From contig PEAB01000020.1 of assembly GCA_002753395.1 (NCBI GenBank), positions 1 through 46,022 on the forward strand: a DNA stretch of 46,022 nucleotides, given 5' to 3'. Under the pieces are notes generated by a model that saw only the letters and a list, made by a program, of their open reading frames with translations, did not search any database and was not told the origin of the DNA. Of this stretch, positions 32,795 through 42,587 are shown in pieces. The position numbers and the translations under genes were made by a program. This stretch comes from Nitrospirae bacterium MYbinv3. GTDB taxonomy: Bacteria > Nitrospirota > Thermodesulfovibrionia > Thermodesulfovibrionales > Magnetobacteriaceae. Within the stretch, counting starts at the first letter, position 1. The number at the start of each line of letters is the position of its first letter.

Positions 32795-35399
32795 CAGTTT
32801 CTTTAACCTCAATGGGTATCTTTATAGTAAAGGTAGTGCCTTTGTTAATTTTGGAATCACAGGTAATTGTTCCATTGTGTCCGCTGATTATCCCATATAC
32901 GATGGAAAGGCCCAGCCCTGTGCCCTTACCAACTTCCTTAGTTGTGTAGAATGGCTCAAAAATCCTGTCCAAAATCTCCTCATCTATGCCAACACCGTTG
33001 TCGGTGAATTTTATCACAACAAACCGTTTATCTCTCGACTTTCTAATGTCTATACGTATCTCAGCAGAGGATCTGGTTTGAGACAGGGCGTCCATTGCGT
33101 TCTGTAAAAGATTTATGAACACCTGTTCTAATTGGTTGGCGCTGCCGGTGACGGGTGGCAGATCAGGCTCTATCTTTTTTGTAAGGACGATGTTTCTCAG
33201 ACGTATACGCTCACCCATCAAGAGGAGGCTGTTGTGTATGATTGTTTCGATGCTAACCGGTTCCATTTCAATATCGTCGCGCCGTCCAAATGTGCGTAAA
33301 TGCTGAATTATATCGACAATCCGGTTGACCTGCTTATATGAAACAACGGCCTCCTTTTTAAGATCGTCTGTATTTAACAGACCCTGTTTAATCTCAAGGA
33401 TTAGGCCTTGTAAAAAGCTGCTAATGTATGTAAGTGGTTGATTTATCTCATGAGCAATACCCGTGGCTATCTCACCCAGCGTAGCCATCTTAGAGGAGGT
33501 CAACATCTTTAACTGTATCCGACGTGACTCCTCTTCGAGTTTTTTTATCTCCCTCATGTCGTGGGCAACTATTATAGTCTCATCGATGGTCTCATAGCTC
33601 CACTGTCCGAGTCTTGACAGATTAACCAGCACAGGGATCTCCTCAGACGCTGCCGTCTTCATGGTCGTGAACAGGTCCTTTGCGCTGCCTTTTATCTGCG
33701 CCCCATTTATGGCGTCCAAGATGTTTTCTGCAAAGATGGCGTCAACCCTCTTTCCTACAAGCTCTTTCTCTTCATAGCCTAAGAGGTTACATGCGGAGTG
33801 GTTTACCGTCTGTATAACGAATTCACGATTAACGACTATGAGGGCGTCCGTGAGGGATAAAAGTACGCTTTCAAGGTATGTCTTTGCATGAAGCAGTTGG
33901 GCGGTTCTCTCCCTGACCCTTATCTCAAGCTCGTCGTTGTATTTCTTTAAGGCATCCTCGGCCTTCTTGATCTCTGTGATATCGTGAAAGATGCCGCGTG
34001 TTACAGACGGGGTACCGTTTTCAAATATACAGTTGACGCTTCCCAGTACCACAATATTTCTACCATCCTTAGTGACAAACACCGTTTCAAACCTGCTGGA
34101 AATGCTTCCTATCAAAAAGCAATTGAAGTTATGAAGGGCGGTGTTAAAGTAATCAGGATGTATGATGTCAGCCAAGGTCAGTTTAACAACCTCTGCTTCC
34201 ATATAGCCAAGGGTGTTGAGCCATGAGCGGTTGACATACTTAAACCTGCCATCAGGGTCTACTACGTGGATCATATCCGAGGCGTTATCGAAGAAGTCCT
34301 GGAGTTGTTCCGTGTTTTTCTTAAGCTGTTCCTCGGCTAACTTCTTCTCTGTTATGTCAGAGATAAGGCCGTCGTATGCAATGAGTTCTCCGTTGGTATC
34401 GTATCTGGCAACAGGGGTGTTTCTTACCCACCTGATTGAGGCGTCCTTGTGAATAATACGGTGTTCGATAGACTGTACGGGTTCACCTCTTAATATCTTG
34501 GTTGTAAGGTCAGTTACAGCCTTACGATCCTCACCGTGGATCATGCGGTACCATAAGAATGGATCCTCTATGTATTCCTCTGTCGTGTATCCTGTTACGG
34601 CCACGCAGCCTGGCCCATGAGTTGTGGATATGGCCTTGCCAGCTCTGACCTCTACTGTATAAATGTAATCAGTGATTGCGCCTAACAGTCGTTTATAGCG
34701 GTTTTCACTGTGTCTTAAGGCCTCCTCAGCCAGTTTTTGCTGTGTGATGTCTGAGATGAGGCCGTCATAGGCAATCAACCGGCCATTCTGGTCATGGCGT
34801 GGCACAACGGTGTTTCTTACCCAACGGACTGAACCGTTCTTGTGGATAATGCGATGCTCTATAGAAGGCACGATGTCGCCTGCAAGGGTGTACTTGGCCT
34901 GCCGCATGACCATTTCGCGATCTTCCTCGGCAACCATCCGATACCACAGGTAGTGGTCCATCACGTACTCCTCAGAGGTATAGCCCGTAACGGCAACACA
35001 CCCGGCCGAGTGGTTTGTTGACACCGCCCTGCTGTCCTTGACTTCCACCGTATACATATAGTCAGTGATCGCGCCTACAAGCCGCTTGTACCTGTTTTCG
35101 CTGTGCCTGAGGGCCTCTTCTACCTGCTTTCGTTCTTTTATCTCCTCCTGCAGATCCTTGTTTACTCTATCAAGCTCCTTTGTGCGCTGATAGATGCGCT
35201 GCTGCAACGCTATGTTGGTCTCAAAGAGGGAATTGATGTTGCTCTCTACTCGATCCTTGAGAATCTGCCTGAGATTTTCTACAAACGACATTTTACCTTT
35301 TATTGACCTTATTTTTTCTTCTAACTCTTCGCCAATTATATCTTTTATATCCACCAATGCCCTATGAAGTATATTAGTCTCTATACGTCTCTCTTTCAT
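32781..35399 (-). CDS. Multi-PAS sensor histidine kinase
   Basis: About 872 residues, no membrane helix. An N-terminal coiled coil is followed by two near-identical PAS-PAC units (ALRHSENRYKRLVGAITDYM and ALRHSENRYKRLLGAITDYI, each ending GLISDIT), two further different PAS domains, HisKA with H-box GIAHEINQPLTYISSFLQG, and an ATPase domain with N-box QVFINLLQNAMDAL and G-boxes FTDNGVGID and GTGLGLSIVYGI. It is a cytoplasmic sensor of unknown ligand. The start at ATG 35399 overlaps the upstream lytic transglycosylase gene by 26 nt. The twin PAS units point to a recent internal duplication. Confidence 0.9.
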   Translation of the reverse strand: MKERRIETNILHRALVDIKDIIGEELEEKIRSIKGKMSFVENLRQILKDRVESNINSLFETNIALQQRIYQRTKELDRVNKDLQEEIKERKQVEEALRHSENRYKRLVGAITDYMYTVEVKDSRAVSTNHSAGCVAVTGYTSEEYVMDHYLWYRMVAEEDREMVMRQAKYTLAGDIVPSIEHRIIHKNGSVRWVRNTVVPRHDQNGRLIAYDGLISDITQQKLAEEALRHSENRYKRLLGAITDYIYTVEVRAGKAISTTHGPGCVAVTGYTTEEYIEDPFLWYRMIHGEDRKAVTDLTTKILRGEPVQSIEHRIIHKDASIRWVRNTPVARYDTNGELIAYDGLISDITEKKLAEEQLKKNTEQLQDFFDNASDMIHVVDPDGRFKYVNRSWLNTLGYMEAEVVKLTLADIIHPDYFNTALHNFNCFLIGSISSRFETVFVTKDGRNIVVLGSVNCIFENGTPSVTRGIFHDITEIKKAEDALKKYNDELEIRVRERTAQLLHAKTYLESVLLSLTDALIVVNREFVIQTVNHSACNLLGYEEKELVGKRVDAIFAENILDAINGAQIKGSAKDLFTTMKTAASEEIPVLVNLSRLGQWSYETIDETIIVAHDMREIKKLEEESRRIQLKMLTSSKMATLGEIATGIAHEINQPLTYISSFLQGLILEIKQGLLNTDDLKKEAVVSYKQVNRIVDIIQHLRTFGRRDDIEMEPVSIETIIHNSLLLMGERIRLRNIVLTKKIEPDLPPVTGSANQLEQVFINLLQNAMDALSQTRSSAEIRIDIRKSRDKRFVVIKFTDNGVGIDEEILDRIFEPFYTTKEVGKGTGLGLSIVYGIISGHNGTITCDSKINKGTTFTIKIPIEVKETDVQS

Positions 35400-36504
35400 G
35401 AACTGAGGCTTTAACAACCTTCTCGGCCACAATATCGTGGTCTATCTCTGCAAGCAACTCCTTTACATACCAGATCTCTTTAGATATAGTAGCGGGTATA
35501 GGGGGGTACTTGCTCTTCTTTGCAGTAACGCTCTCTGCCAGGTAGCTCTTTTTTATCTGTTCGAGGCTCTCGAGGCGTTCAGGAAGGCTCATGCTGTACC
35601 ACGTCTTCTTATAAGCAGCGTACTGTGTGTCTGCCAGCGTTTTTTTCTTGGCCTTTTTGGTGGTCTTAGCGCTGCCGGCGGTTTCTCCCTGTGAGCCTTG
35701 CGTGTATTCCTTTAGAACCTCACGGATGGCAAAAATCTTGCTTACGTAATTTGCGTTTTCCTTATTGTCAACACTAGTGGCAAAGGGTTTGGGGTTACCT
35801 CTAAACTTTTTATAGTACTGAGAGACGCTCTTAGGTGACCTATTGTACGCCCAAAAGGCCCATAGCCATCTGTCGCTATTAGTGATCTTTTCACCGTTTA
35901 TCTTATATACCCTGTCCCAGGCCAGGGTAAGGTTGTAATTGTCCTTCAGAAGCCTGATGGCGGCCTCCGTACTGCGCTGTGCATGGCTCCTGTAGTCGAT
36001 GTCGTCGTCAATAAGCCCATAGGACTTAGCAGTGGCCGGCATGAACTGCCAGTACCCCTTTGCCCCCGCCCGTGATAGCGCCTGAGAGTCCCATGCAGAC
36101 TCGGCCAGGGCAAGGAATACTATCTCAAAAGGGATATCGTTGTCCTTGCATTCTTGGTAGATCATCTTTAAATGCCCAGCCTCCAACATCCTATGCCACC
36201 CGCCGAGCAGGTGTTGATAGGATGTCAAAAGCTCCATGCCTTTTTCGTTTTTGTACTTTATTATCTTTTTATCATAGTCAAGATCTCTTTCACTGTAGAT
36301 GTTTCGCCATCTAAAGATCTTTAACTGGTTTTCCTTCCCCGCGGGAGGGTAGATGTGTGGCGCCTGGTAAAACAGCCGCCTTCCGAGATCACTGTTAGTT
36401 GCCTCGGATGACTTGCGTACAGCCTCTTTTGAAACAGCCGCATTGGTAACAGCACAAAACAGTACCAGTGGTGACACCAACACCAAAATAGCCTTATAAA
36501 ACAT
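35374..36504 (-). CDS. Lytic transglycosylase (SLT/MltD-type)
   Basis: A periplasmic enzyme cleaving peptidoglycan between MurNAc and GlcNAc. The start at ATG 36504 has AAGGAGG upstream and gives a signal peptide (MFYKAILVLVSPLVLFCAVT, cleavage near residue 22). The SLT domain carries catalytic E135 in FLALAESAWDSQ, then GAKGYWQFMPATAKSYGL and WAFWAYNRSP, as in MltD. The C-terminal 120 residues are lysine-rich and lack LysM repeats. The longer frame to 36795 lacks an RBS. The gene overlaps the sensor kinase start, so wall turnover and signalling are co-expressed. Confidence 0.9.
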   Translation of the reverse strand: MFYKAILVLVSPLVLFCAVTNAAVSKEAVRKSSEATNSDLGRRLFYQAPHIYPPAGKENQLKIFRWRNIYSERDLDYDKKIIKYKNEKGMELLTSYQHLLGGWHRMLEAGHLKMIYQECKDNDIPFEIVFLALAESAWDSQALSRAGAKGYWQFMPATAKSYGLIDDDIDYRSHAQRSTEAAIRLLKDNYNLTLAWDRVYKINGEKITNSDRWLWAFWAYNRSPKSVSQYYKKFRGNPKPFATSVDNKENANYVSKIFAIREVLKEYTQGSQGETAGSAKTTKKAKKKTLADTQYAAYKKTWYSMSLPERLESLEQIKKSYLAESVTAKKSKYPPIPATISKEIWYVKELLAEIDHDIVAEKVVKASVHERETYRD

Positions 36505-36700
36505 AATCAACCTCCTTACTGATATGGTGCTCACACCTGCCTTTTGCCAGAGTGTGGCTTGCCCAGTTCTTATGTGTTTATACTGTTTTATAAAAAAGCC
36601 CATATCTATTTTAATCATTACTGAACACATATTGTCAATAGGTTTATAGACGCAGGAAAAGTCTTGTATGATAAGGTGTTTGAAGGTTGAATTTAAAGAA

Positions 36701-37441
36701 TCACTTTTTATCCTGATTTCTTGATTTACTGATGATTGCACTGCACAAACCGTGGAGCATGTCCAGCTCCCACCGGGTGAGTCCGTAGCGGCCAACGAGG
36801 TGTTTAACGTTTCGTTCGATGTCTGATTCCAGGTTCTCTGAGCCTCTCATGCTAAAACCCAGGTAGTGCAGAGCCTCTGTGATACGGTTATAGAGGTTAT
36901 GTAAGTCTGCTTGGGGCATAAGCTGCTCAGGCGTCGTGTGTGCCGCGATCGTGTTGTCTGGCAGCCGCAAGGAAAGCTCATAGGCGACGATCAACACCGC
37001 CTGTGCCAGGTTAAGCGATGGTTGGGCGCTGGAGGTAGCTATCGTCATCAGGTAACCGCACGTGTTTATCTCGCTGCTGTAGAGACCGTTGTCCTCGCGG
37101 CCAAAGAGTATTGCCACCTTGTTATTGGCAGCGGTGTTGACTATCCTGTCGACAGCCTCCTTGATTGGATAGATGACCCCTCGAGTTTTGCCCATGTGAC
37201 GTGTAGTGCCAACGACGATCGTCTTGTCGCTTATCGCCTCAGAGAGGCTGCTGTAGACGGTGGCGTTTTCCAGCACGTCAGCTGCTCCGTGAGCGAGGGC
37301 GTTTGCCTCAGCACTGAGGTAGTCGCAGGGGTTTACTATGCAGAGTCTTCTGAACCCCATGTTCTTAAGCGCCCTGGCTGCCGCTCCGACGTTGCCAGGT
37401 TCCTTTGGATGTACGAGTGTGAAATAGATGTTCTCTTTAAC
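36701..37441 (-). CDS. trmJ: TrmJ-type tRNA 2'-O-methyltransferase (SPOUT)
   Basis: Methylates the ribose at tRNA position 32 in characterised members. All three SPOUT motifs are visible: EPGNVGAAARALKNMGF near the start, ILFGREDNGLYSSEI in the middle, and AQPSLNLAQAVLIVAYELSL. The C-terminal helical extension of about 85 residues is typical of TrmJ. The start is set at ATG 37441 (MVKENIYFTLVHPKEPGN), the usual family start. An ATG at 37480 is possible, but neither has a good RBS. Group 1 TrmH annotation is the alternative name. Confidence 0.88.
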   Translation of the reverse strand, partial: VKENIYFTLVHPKEPGNVGAAARALKNMGFRRLCIVNPCDYLSAEANALAHGAADVLENATVYSSLSEAISDKTIVVGTTRHMGKTRGVIYPIKEAVDRIVNTAANNKVAILFGREDNGLYSSEINTCGYLMTIATSSAQPSLNLAQAVLIVAYELSLRLPDNTIAAHTTPEQLMPQADLHNLYNRITEALHYLGFSMRGSENLESDIERNVKHLVGRYGLTRWELDMLHGLCSAIISKSRNQDKK

Positions 37442-37510
37442 CATAGAAGTAGTTAGAGCTGGAAACTCTGCTCCTACCATCGGGTAAGTCTAAGTATTGA
37501 GCAAGCGGGA

Positions 37511-38404
37511 TTAAAGCAGACCCTCAACCTCTGTTATGTCCTCTGCCTTTGTCAACGCCTCTGTTATTGCATAGAGCCTTGACTCATCCTCACACCCTCT
37601 GATCTTCTGCATTAGGGATAGACCTTTTTCACCAAACTTTGCCCTGAGCAATGCTTCAAGCATATTTTGCATCCCTTCTACGCGGCCTTCTTGCCGGCCA
37701 CCTTCCCAGCCCTTCTGCATACCCTTCTGCACTACCTGCATAAACCTTATATCCGTCTCTAAATCGTACACAATTGTCATCTGTTCCACCTCCTCTATTA
37801 CGATTCTTTGCATGTCTCTCAACTTTGAGAGTACTTCTAATTGTCTTAGATATCGTGATAAATCCAGTCCCTTGGCGACCTTCATCAACTCCGCTAAAAG
37901 CTCCTTTACAAATAACCTCTCATCACGCTCTCCGATGTTGCATAATACCGACAGGATTATCTCTTCTGGTACAGAAGCGTAGAGAAACCGTTCACATGCA
38001 ACAGCCCTTATATCTATTAACTCATATTTATAGCGTATCTCAGGCATATCCAAAAGACTCCTCATAGTCAGCTTATCACGGCCAATAAAAACCACGTACT
38101 GTCTTACCCTTATACCGTACAACGAGTAGATATGAATAAAGTAGTGCAGCATCATGATGAGCATACGTGCGTCATTTGTGCTCTGAACCTCTGCGTGTAG
38201 GATGTATGGTTCACCGCCATCATCGTTGTCTACCTTGAGTACTAAATCCGCTTCTCTTTCATTTGCCAACTGCATCAAGGTGTTTAGTCTGCTCACCTTA
38301 TCGGCGCTTACCCCCAATACCTTCTCCAGCAGAGGCCGTTGTATCCCCTCCATGACCTCCTTGATGATCTTATCGTAACTCCCTGGCCCTGTTGGTGTAT
38401 CCAT
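37511..38404 (-). CDS. Rpn/PD-(D/E)XK family putative nuclease (transposase-like)
   Basis: 297 residues. The N-terminal domain has DLVLKVDNDDGGEPYILHAE followed by VQSTNDARM. The D...E-x-Q pattern is the catalytic motif of the Rpn (recombination-promoting nuclease, formerly YhgA-like transposase) group. A glycine- and glutamine-rich linker (MQKGWEGGRQEGRVEG) leads to a helical tail. Such genes are dispersed in many copies in some genomes, and another tail lies at 11897-12115. TATAAT is 10 nt before the ATG with no Shine-Dalgarno. Role in the cell unknown. Confidence 0.78.
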   Translation of the reverse strand: MDTPTGPGSYDKIIKEVMEGIQRPLLEKVLGVSADKVSRLNTLMQLANEREADLVLKVDNDDGGEPYILHAEVQSTNDARMLIMMLHYFIHIYSLYGIRVRQYVVFIGRDKLTMRSLLDMPEIRYKYELIDIRAVACERFLYASVPEEIILSVLCNIGERDERLFVKELLAELMKVAKGLDLSRYLRQLEVLSKLRDMQRIVIEEVEQMTIVYDLETDIRFMQVVQKGMQKGWEGGRQEGRVEGMQNMLEALLRAKFGEKGLSLMQKIRGCEDESRLYAITEALTKAEDITEVEGLL

Positions 38405-38465
38405 CTTGATCTTTATTATACTACAACGAACGCCAAAAACACCTGAAATACTATTGTCTTGTCAG

Positions 38466-38510
38466 TAGGCAAAGCCTCCCTTTTTAATACATACGGGTGA
38501 TCTATTCAAG
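38466..38510 (+). repeat. Partial copy of palindromic dispersed repeat
   Basis: GGCAAAGCCTCCC followed by TTTTTAATACATACGGGTGA resembles the end of the composite repeat at 25390-25425 (GGCAAAGCCCTACC, TTCTTAATACACTTATGGGTGA). It lies just beyond the 3' end of the SIR2 operon, whose other end abuts a longer copy at 42640-42800. Confidence 0.5.
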
Positions 38511-38556
38511 CTCTGAATCGCTGATCTATTCCGTATTTGAAGATATTCTACTGTCG

Positions 38557-41415
38557 TTAAGTTAACACTAGTGTTTTAGTCATATGCTTTTCATAGATTT
38601 GCCGCAAGAAGTGATAACCGGCTTTGCCATAAATATTACATATCCTATTTGCCTCTTCTATGAGTTCACTCGTATATAGAAATTCTACTATTGACTGAAT
38701 ATGTTCCGGGTTAAAATCAGGTATAAATTTTCCAAGCATTTCAAGGTAAATATCTCCGATGTATCTGGCTGTTTGTTTAGGGTCGCCAATATCTTTGAGT
38801 TTGTCCAGATTTTTGATAAAAAATGGATAATTAAATCCTTCATAAACATAAGGCGCTGATAGATTTAACCACTTAACGGATTTATCATCGATGTTGTGCA
38901 GAAACACCGCCATTTTTGAGGAGGCTGATAGGGTTTGTACATCTTCAGGCGTCAAGGTTTCCATCTTTCCTATTTTGCCTTTGTATATTTCATATAACCG
39001 TCTCCAGAATTCCATGATTTTTCCCTTTATATCTAAGTTCTTAATTAAGTTTTCACTTTCCATACAGAAGTATTCTATAATCTCTTTTATCTGTTCGGGT
39101 TTCTGTCCATCAATAGCCTTTCTAAAAAGGCCGTCTGGTTGATCAAGTTCTTCATAATCCCGCAGATAACAAACAGTGATGTGCTGAATAATAAGTTCTT
39201 TGCAACGCTTTTCTTTAAAATCAAATGTAAGTGCATATTGATAATGCGATCTCATCAATTCGTAGTAGACTTGGCCACTATAAAGATAGCCAACCATGAA
39301 GGCCTCCCAGTATTTACTGCCTTTAACGTCGTATACCTTGGTGACTTTCTCTTTTACCCAGTTGCTGTCTAATCCGTATATATACGGCAAATAAAGGCCG
39401 AGTGATGTGTATGCCTCAATAATATCCTCTCTTAAAAGCTCATCAAATTTATCCGTATACTCTACTAACCATTTTGTATCAGCAGTTATTTTATTGATAC
39501 GAGCGATTCTCAACGCAAGAAATGCTAGGGCGGTTATTAATTTGCCACAAGAGGAATTATCCGTATGAAAGACGTAATCGTTGATTTCTTTATCCTCTTC
39601 AGGCTTTCTTAACTTTGTTAGCAGTGAAAAAACAATCTCTTTAGCCTTATCAAGATATTTTTCGGGGAATGCCCATGAATCCTCTCTTGTACCTTCCTGG
39701 ATTAGCTCTGCAATTATCCCTATAACCCATCTATGGTCAGCCCCGCCTAACCAATCACCTTTTTTGACTATATATTCGTCATTCCAGAACTCTTCTTTTC
39801 TTGTGTATAGATCGATAAATTCAAATAAGTTGCTCCAATATTTATTCCAATCTATAAACTCTTTAGCGCTCCACGCATCTTTAATTCCCGTAAGTAGCTC
39901 ATATACATAGATGTAACCTGTCTGTTCAAATGGGGTCAGATCGTTTGCAAACTTCTCTGGCTCTACTCTTGCCACTTCTGACAAGAGTTTGGCAAACCCA
40001 CCAACTGTTGGAGTTTCCCACTTATCGTCTGGTTTAAAATCCTTCAGTTCTTTAGCAAGTTCTTCATTTGTTGACCTTATTATCTCCTCTTTTGACAGCG
40101 GGGATGGACCGGGCCCCACCCGTAATCTAGGTAACCATGATCTATGACTAACACCTTCCTCTTCTGCATGTGTAATACTCTGCTGTTCTTCATAAAGAGC
40201 TTTGAACTCAGGAACCGATTTTAGAGGATAATACCACCTTTGTTTCCAAAAAGCAGTGTACACTTCTTGTTTATCAAGATATTCAGGAGGAATAAACTGA
40301 GAACTTTCATCTATTACTCTTATCAATAGTTCCTTTTCATCTAGTGTAAATTTACCTTGATTTGTTTCAAGTAACTCACACATCTCAGACTTATAAAATT
40401 TATAGTTAAAATAATCGATCCTGTTATCTCTTTCAAGCATAGAAATGAAAACATCCTTATATTGTTCCCATTTACTCCCAACAATGAATAAAACCAATCT
40501 CTTAAACAATGGATATCTGTATTTTTTGCTAAGAAATATGTCCAGTACTTCCCTTGTTTCAACAGGTTTATGCTCTGCCTTAGACAGAAGCATATCTCTT
40601 AAAATACCCGTCAATAAAAATTCTACACTATGACTATAAATTTCTTGAGAAAATAACGATGGGAACCATATATAAGAATAATCATTAGGTTCTACCTCTT
40701 GAGATTTATCAATCCATCCTCTATTAAATATCTCATTTAGTCTATCAGCAACTGATAAAATTGTCTTGGTGCTGCATTTTTCTCCAACTAGTACAATACT
40801 TTTGCTAACGTATCTATCTTGGTAAAGGCTAAATAAATCTACAACAGCTAGAGGTTCTACCTTTTCCTCTAAAGTAGACCATATTATATCAGTGATTATT
40901 TCAACTATCTTTTCAGCTTTCTGTAAGTCTTCAGGGTTATCGCTATTAAGAAATTTTGGCAAAAGGTTACTAGCTATTATCTTAATTTCAGACTCAAGCC
41001 AGGTGGGAATTAGATCGATTATTCCATGTGGTATCTTCTCAGTAGGTAAATTAATAAGTATTTTTACAAAATACCGCCATGTTCGATCGTTGTCTATATG
41101 CTGGCCGGTGTCGTCTTTGTATTCGGATACATCCTTGATTATTTTCAGCAGCTCATCAATATACCCTTCATTGCCTGGCGTATTCACCTGCTGAGAGACT
41201 TTTTCTAAATAAGAAAGAACATTCCAAGCAGGGACCGTAAAAGGTCCTTTTTCATCAGCAGGTTCTGGTTTTGGATTGTTTTTGGGTGAAAAATAACCTT
41301 TGTCTTTCAATGGTTGAAACCATTTTAAGTTTTTTGCTCTTTGGAAAAAGTAATTTTCGTAAGCGACATCCTCTCCAAGAGAAGTTAATATCCTTATTTC
41401 TTTTTCTGTCAACAT
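38557..41415 (-). CDS. 952-aa helical protein of unknown family, partner of SIR2 protein
   Basis: A large soluble protein without signal peptide or membrane helices, rich in amphipathic helices throughout, so probably an alpha-solenoid. Near the N-terminus is an aromatic motif (KWFQPLKDKGYFSPKNNPKP, about residues 30-49), then WNVLSYLEKVSQQ. I recall similar segments in large bacterial defence-type proteins but cannot confirm it. No Walker A, protease, nuclease or TIR motif was seen. The ATG overlaps the stop of the SIR2 gene by one base (TGATG), so the two are translationally coupled. Likely the sensor or regulator of the SIR2 enzyme; this is inference. Confidence 0.75.
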   Translation of the reverse strand: MLTEKEIRILTSLGEDVAYENYFFQRAKNLKWFQPLKDKGYFSPKNNPKPEPADEKGPFTVPAWNVLSYLEKVSQQVNTPGNEGYIDELLKIIKDVSEYKDDTGQHIDNDRTWRYFVKILINLPTEKIPHGIIDLIPTWLESEIKIIASNLLPKFLNSDNPEDLQKAEKIVEIITDIIWSTLEEKVEPLAVVDLFSLYQDRYVSKSIVLVGEKCSTKTILSVADRLNEIFNRGWIDKSQEVEPNDYSYIWFPSLFSQEIYSHSVEFLLTGILRDMLLSKAEHKPVETREVLDIFLSKKYRYPLFKRLVLFIVGSKWEQYKDVFISMLERDNRIDYFNYKFYKSEMCELLETNQGKFTLDEKELLIRVIDESSQFIPPEYLDKQEVYTAFWKQRWYYPLKSVPEFKALYEEQQSITHAEEEGVSHRSWLPRLRVGPGPSPLSKEEIIRSTNEELAKELKDFKPDDKWETPTVGGFAKLLSEVARVEPEKFANDLTPFEQTGYIYVYELLTGIKDAWSAKEFIDWNKYWSNLFEFIDLYTRKEEFWNDEYIVKKGDWLGGADHRWVIGIIAELIQEGTREDSWAFPEKYLDKAKEIVFSLLTKLRKPEEDKEINDYVFHTDNSSCGKLITALAFLALRIARINKITADTKWLVEYTDKFDELLREDIIEAYTSLGLYLPYIYGLDSNWVKEKVTKVYDVKGSKYWEAFMVGYLYSGQVYYELMRSHYQYALTFDFKEKRCKELIIQHITVCYLRDYEELDQPDGLFRKAIDGQKPEQIKEIIEYFCMESENLIKNLDIKGKIMEFWRRLYEIYKGKIGKMETLTPEDVQTLSASSKMAVFLHNIDDKSVKWLNLSAPYVYEGFNYPFFIKNLDKLKDIGDPKQTARYIGDIYLEMLGKFIPDFNPEHIQSIVEFLYTSELIEEANRICNIYGKAGYHFLRQIYEKHMTKTLVLT

Positions 41416-42587
41416 CAGTCTATTATATCGTCCATTTCACGAATCCTTTGATAATAGTCCTTGCCTCTTAAGTCCTTTATCTCATTCTCCCATGCACTTA
41501 GCACATCATTAAGTCGCTCATAACCCTTGAAATCTAAATAATAAGGGATTGGTTCAATGTTTAAGACTTCAAAGTATTCTTTATGTAGCCTAAATAAGTT
41601 CATCTCATTAAGATAAGTAGGAACTAAAGTATAGTGTTTACGTGAATTTTTTATTATGTACTCAAGTATAGGAAATTCCTCTAAGCCGTAACCAATAAAG
41701 AGAATCGTATATTCCTTAAAAATTTTTCCTATAAACTCTCTAAATTCAAGATTTTCATAGTACGTCTTTAAATAATCTTCTGTTGTTAATACGCAGCTTT
41801 CTAAACCATCTACTAATGAACCATGTATTGGATATATTTTACCATAATCTAAATTTTCAACCTTAAAATTAATAACATTCCGAGATTTTTTCTTTGTTAA
41901 TACAGCCTTGTCATCAACGATTTCGTTAAAAATCGATTTATTTTTCCTACTAAGAGCATTATCGAACTCATTATCGATATTCGATGATAACTTTATCCAA
42001 TCAAATTTTACCAAAAGATCATAAACACAACCACTCTCGTTGGGCTTTTTAGTTTTGTTCTCAAATGTTTTTTCATAGAACTCTTTTGCATCCAAAGTAG
42101 ACTTTGGCAAGATCTTGTGAAATATGGTTAATTTTTGTTTTGGATCATTAACATCATTAATTATTCTTTGATATTCAAAGTAATTTATTTTATTACTTTC
42201 ATATAGATATTCAATTGATTTATTTGCTAACTCCCTCCACAAGGGTAATCCTAACAGCTTTGACACACCTGCACCAACAAAGACTCCTAATTTTTCGTTA
42301 CGTATGAATATATTTTTCAAGCCTTCAGGTAATTTAAGATCATCCTCAATTAAAAACAATTTAGATATAGCGAATACAATATCTTGATCATCTATGGTAT
42401 TCTTTACTATTTCTAATAAGTCTTCATACGTTCCCAATTCTTTTTTCAATATAAACTGCTTAGAATGAGTCCACGGGTTCTCGAAGATTGCACTAATCAC
42501 TTGATTCATATCATCTTCCGCTAATTTATCCCTATAAGTACATTCGATATTTCTTAGCTCATCTCTAAAGATAACTCTACGAATCAT
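41415..42587 (-). CDS. SIR2-domain protein, putative NAD-consuming defence effector
   Basis: About 390-400 residues. Numbered from an ATG at 42617, the SIR2 core shows GVFVGAGVS (111-119, NAD-binding GAG), LPLWREL, the N-x-D motif in KLSSNIDNEFD (N213, D215), the catalytic-type histidine in YPIHGSL (H265) and FIGYGLEE (307-314). A helical N-terminal region of about 100 residues precedes it. There is no zinc-binding cysteine set, so it fits the SIR2_2 NADase type rather than a deacetylase. The start here is ATG 42587: TATAAT at 42608-42603 with TTGTTA 17 nt upstream would begin transcription near 42596, downstream of the alternative ATG 42617. First gene of a two-gene operon. Confidence 0.82.
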   Translation of the reverse strand: MIRRVIFRDELRNIECTYRDKLAEDDMNQVISAIFENPWTHSKQFILKKELGTYEDLLEIVKNTIDDQDIVFAISKLFLIEDDLKLPEGLKNIFIRNEKLGVFVGAGVSKLLGLPLWRELANKSIEYLYESNKINYFEYQRIINDVNDPKQKLTIFHKILPKSTLDAKEFYEKTFENKTKKPNESGCVYDLLVKFDWIKLSSNIDNEFDNALSRKNKSIFNEIVDDKAVLTKKKSRNVINFKVENLDYGKIYPIHGSLVDGLESCVLTTEDYLKTYYENLEFREFIGKIFKEYTILFIGYGLEEFPILEYIIKNSRKHYTLVPTYLNEMNLFRLHKEYFEVLNIEPIPYYLDFKGYERLNDVLSAWENEIKDLRGKDYYQRIREMDDIID

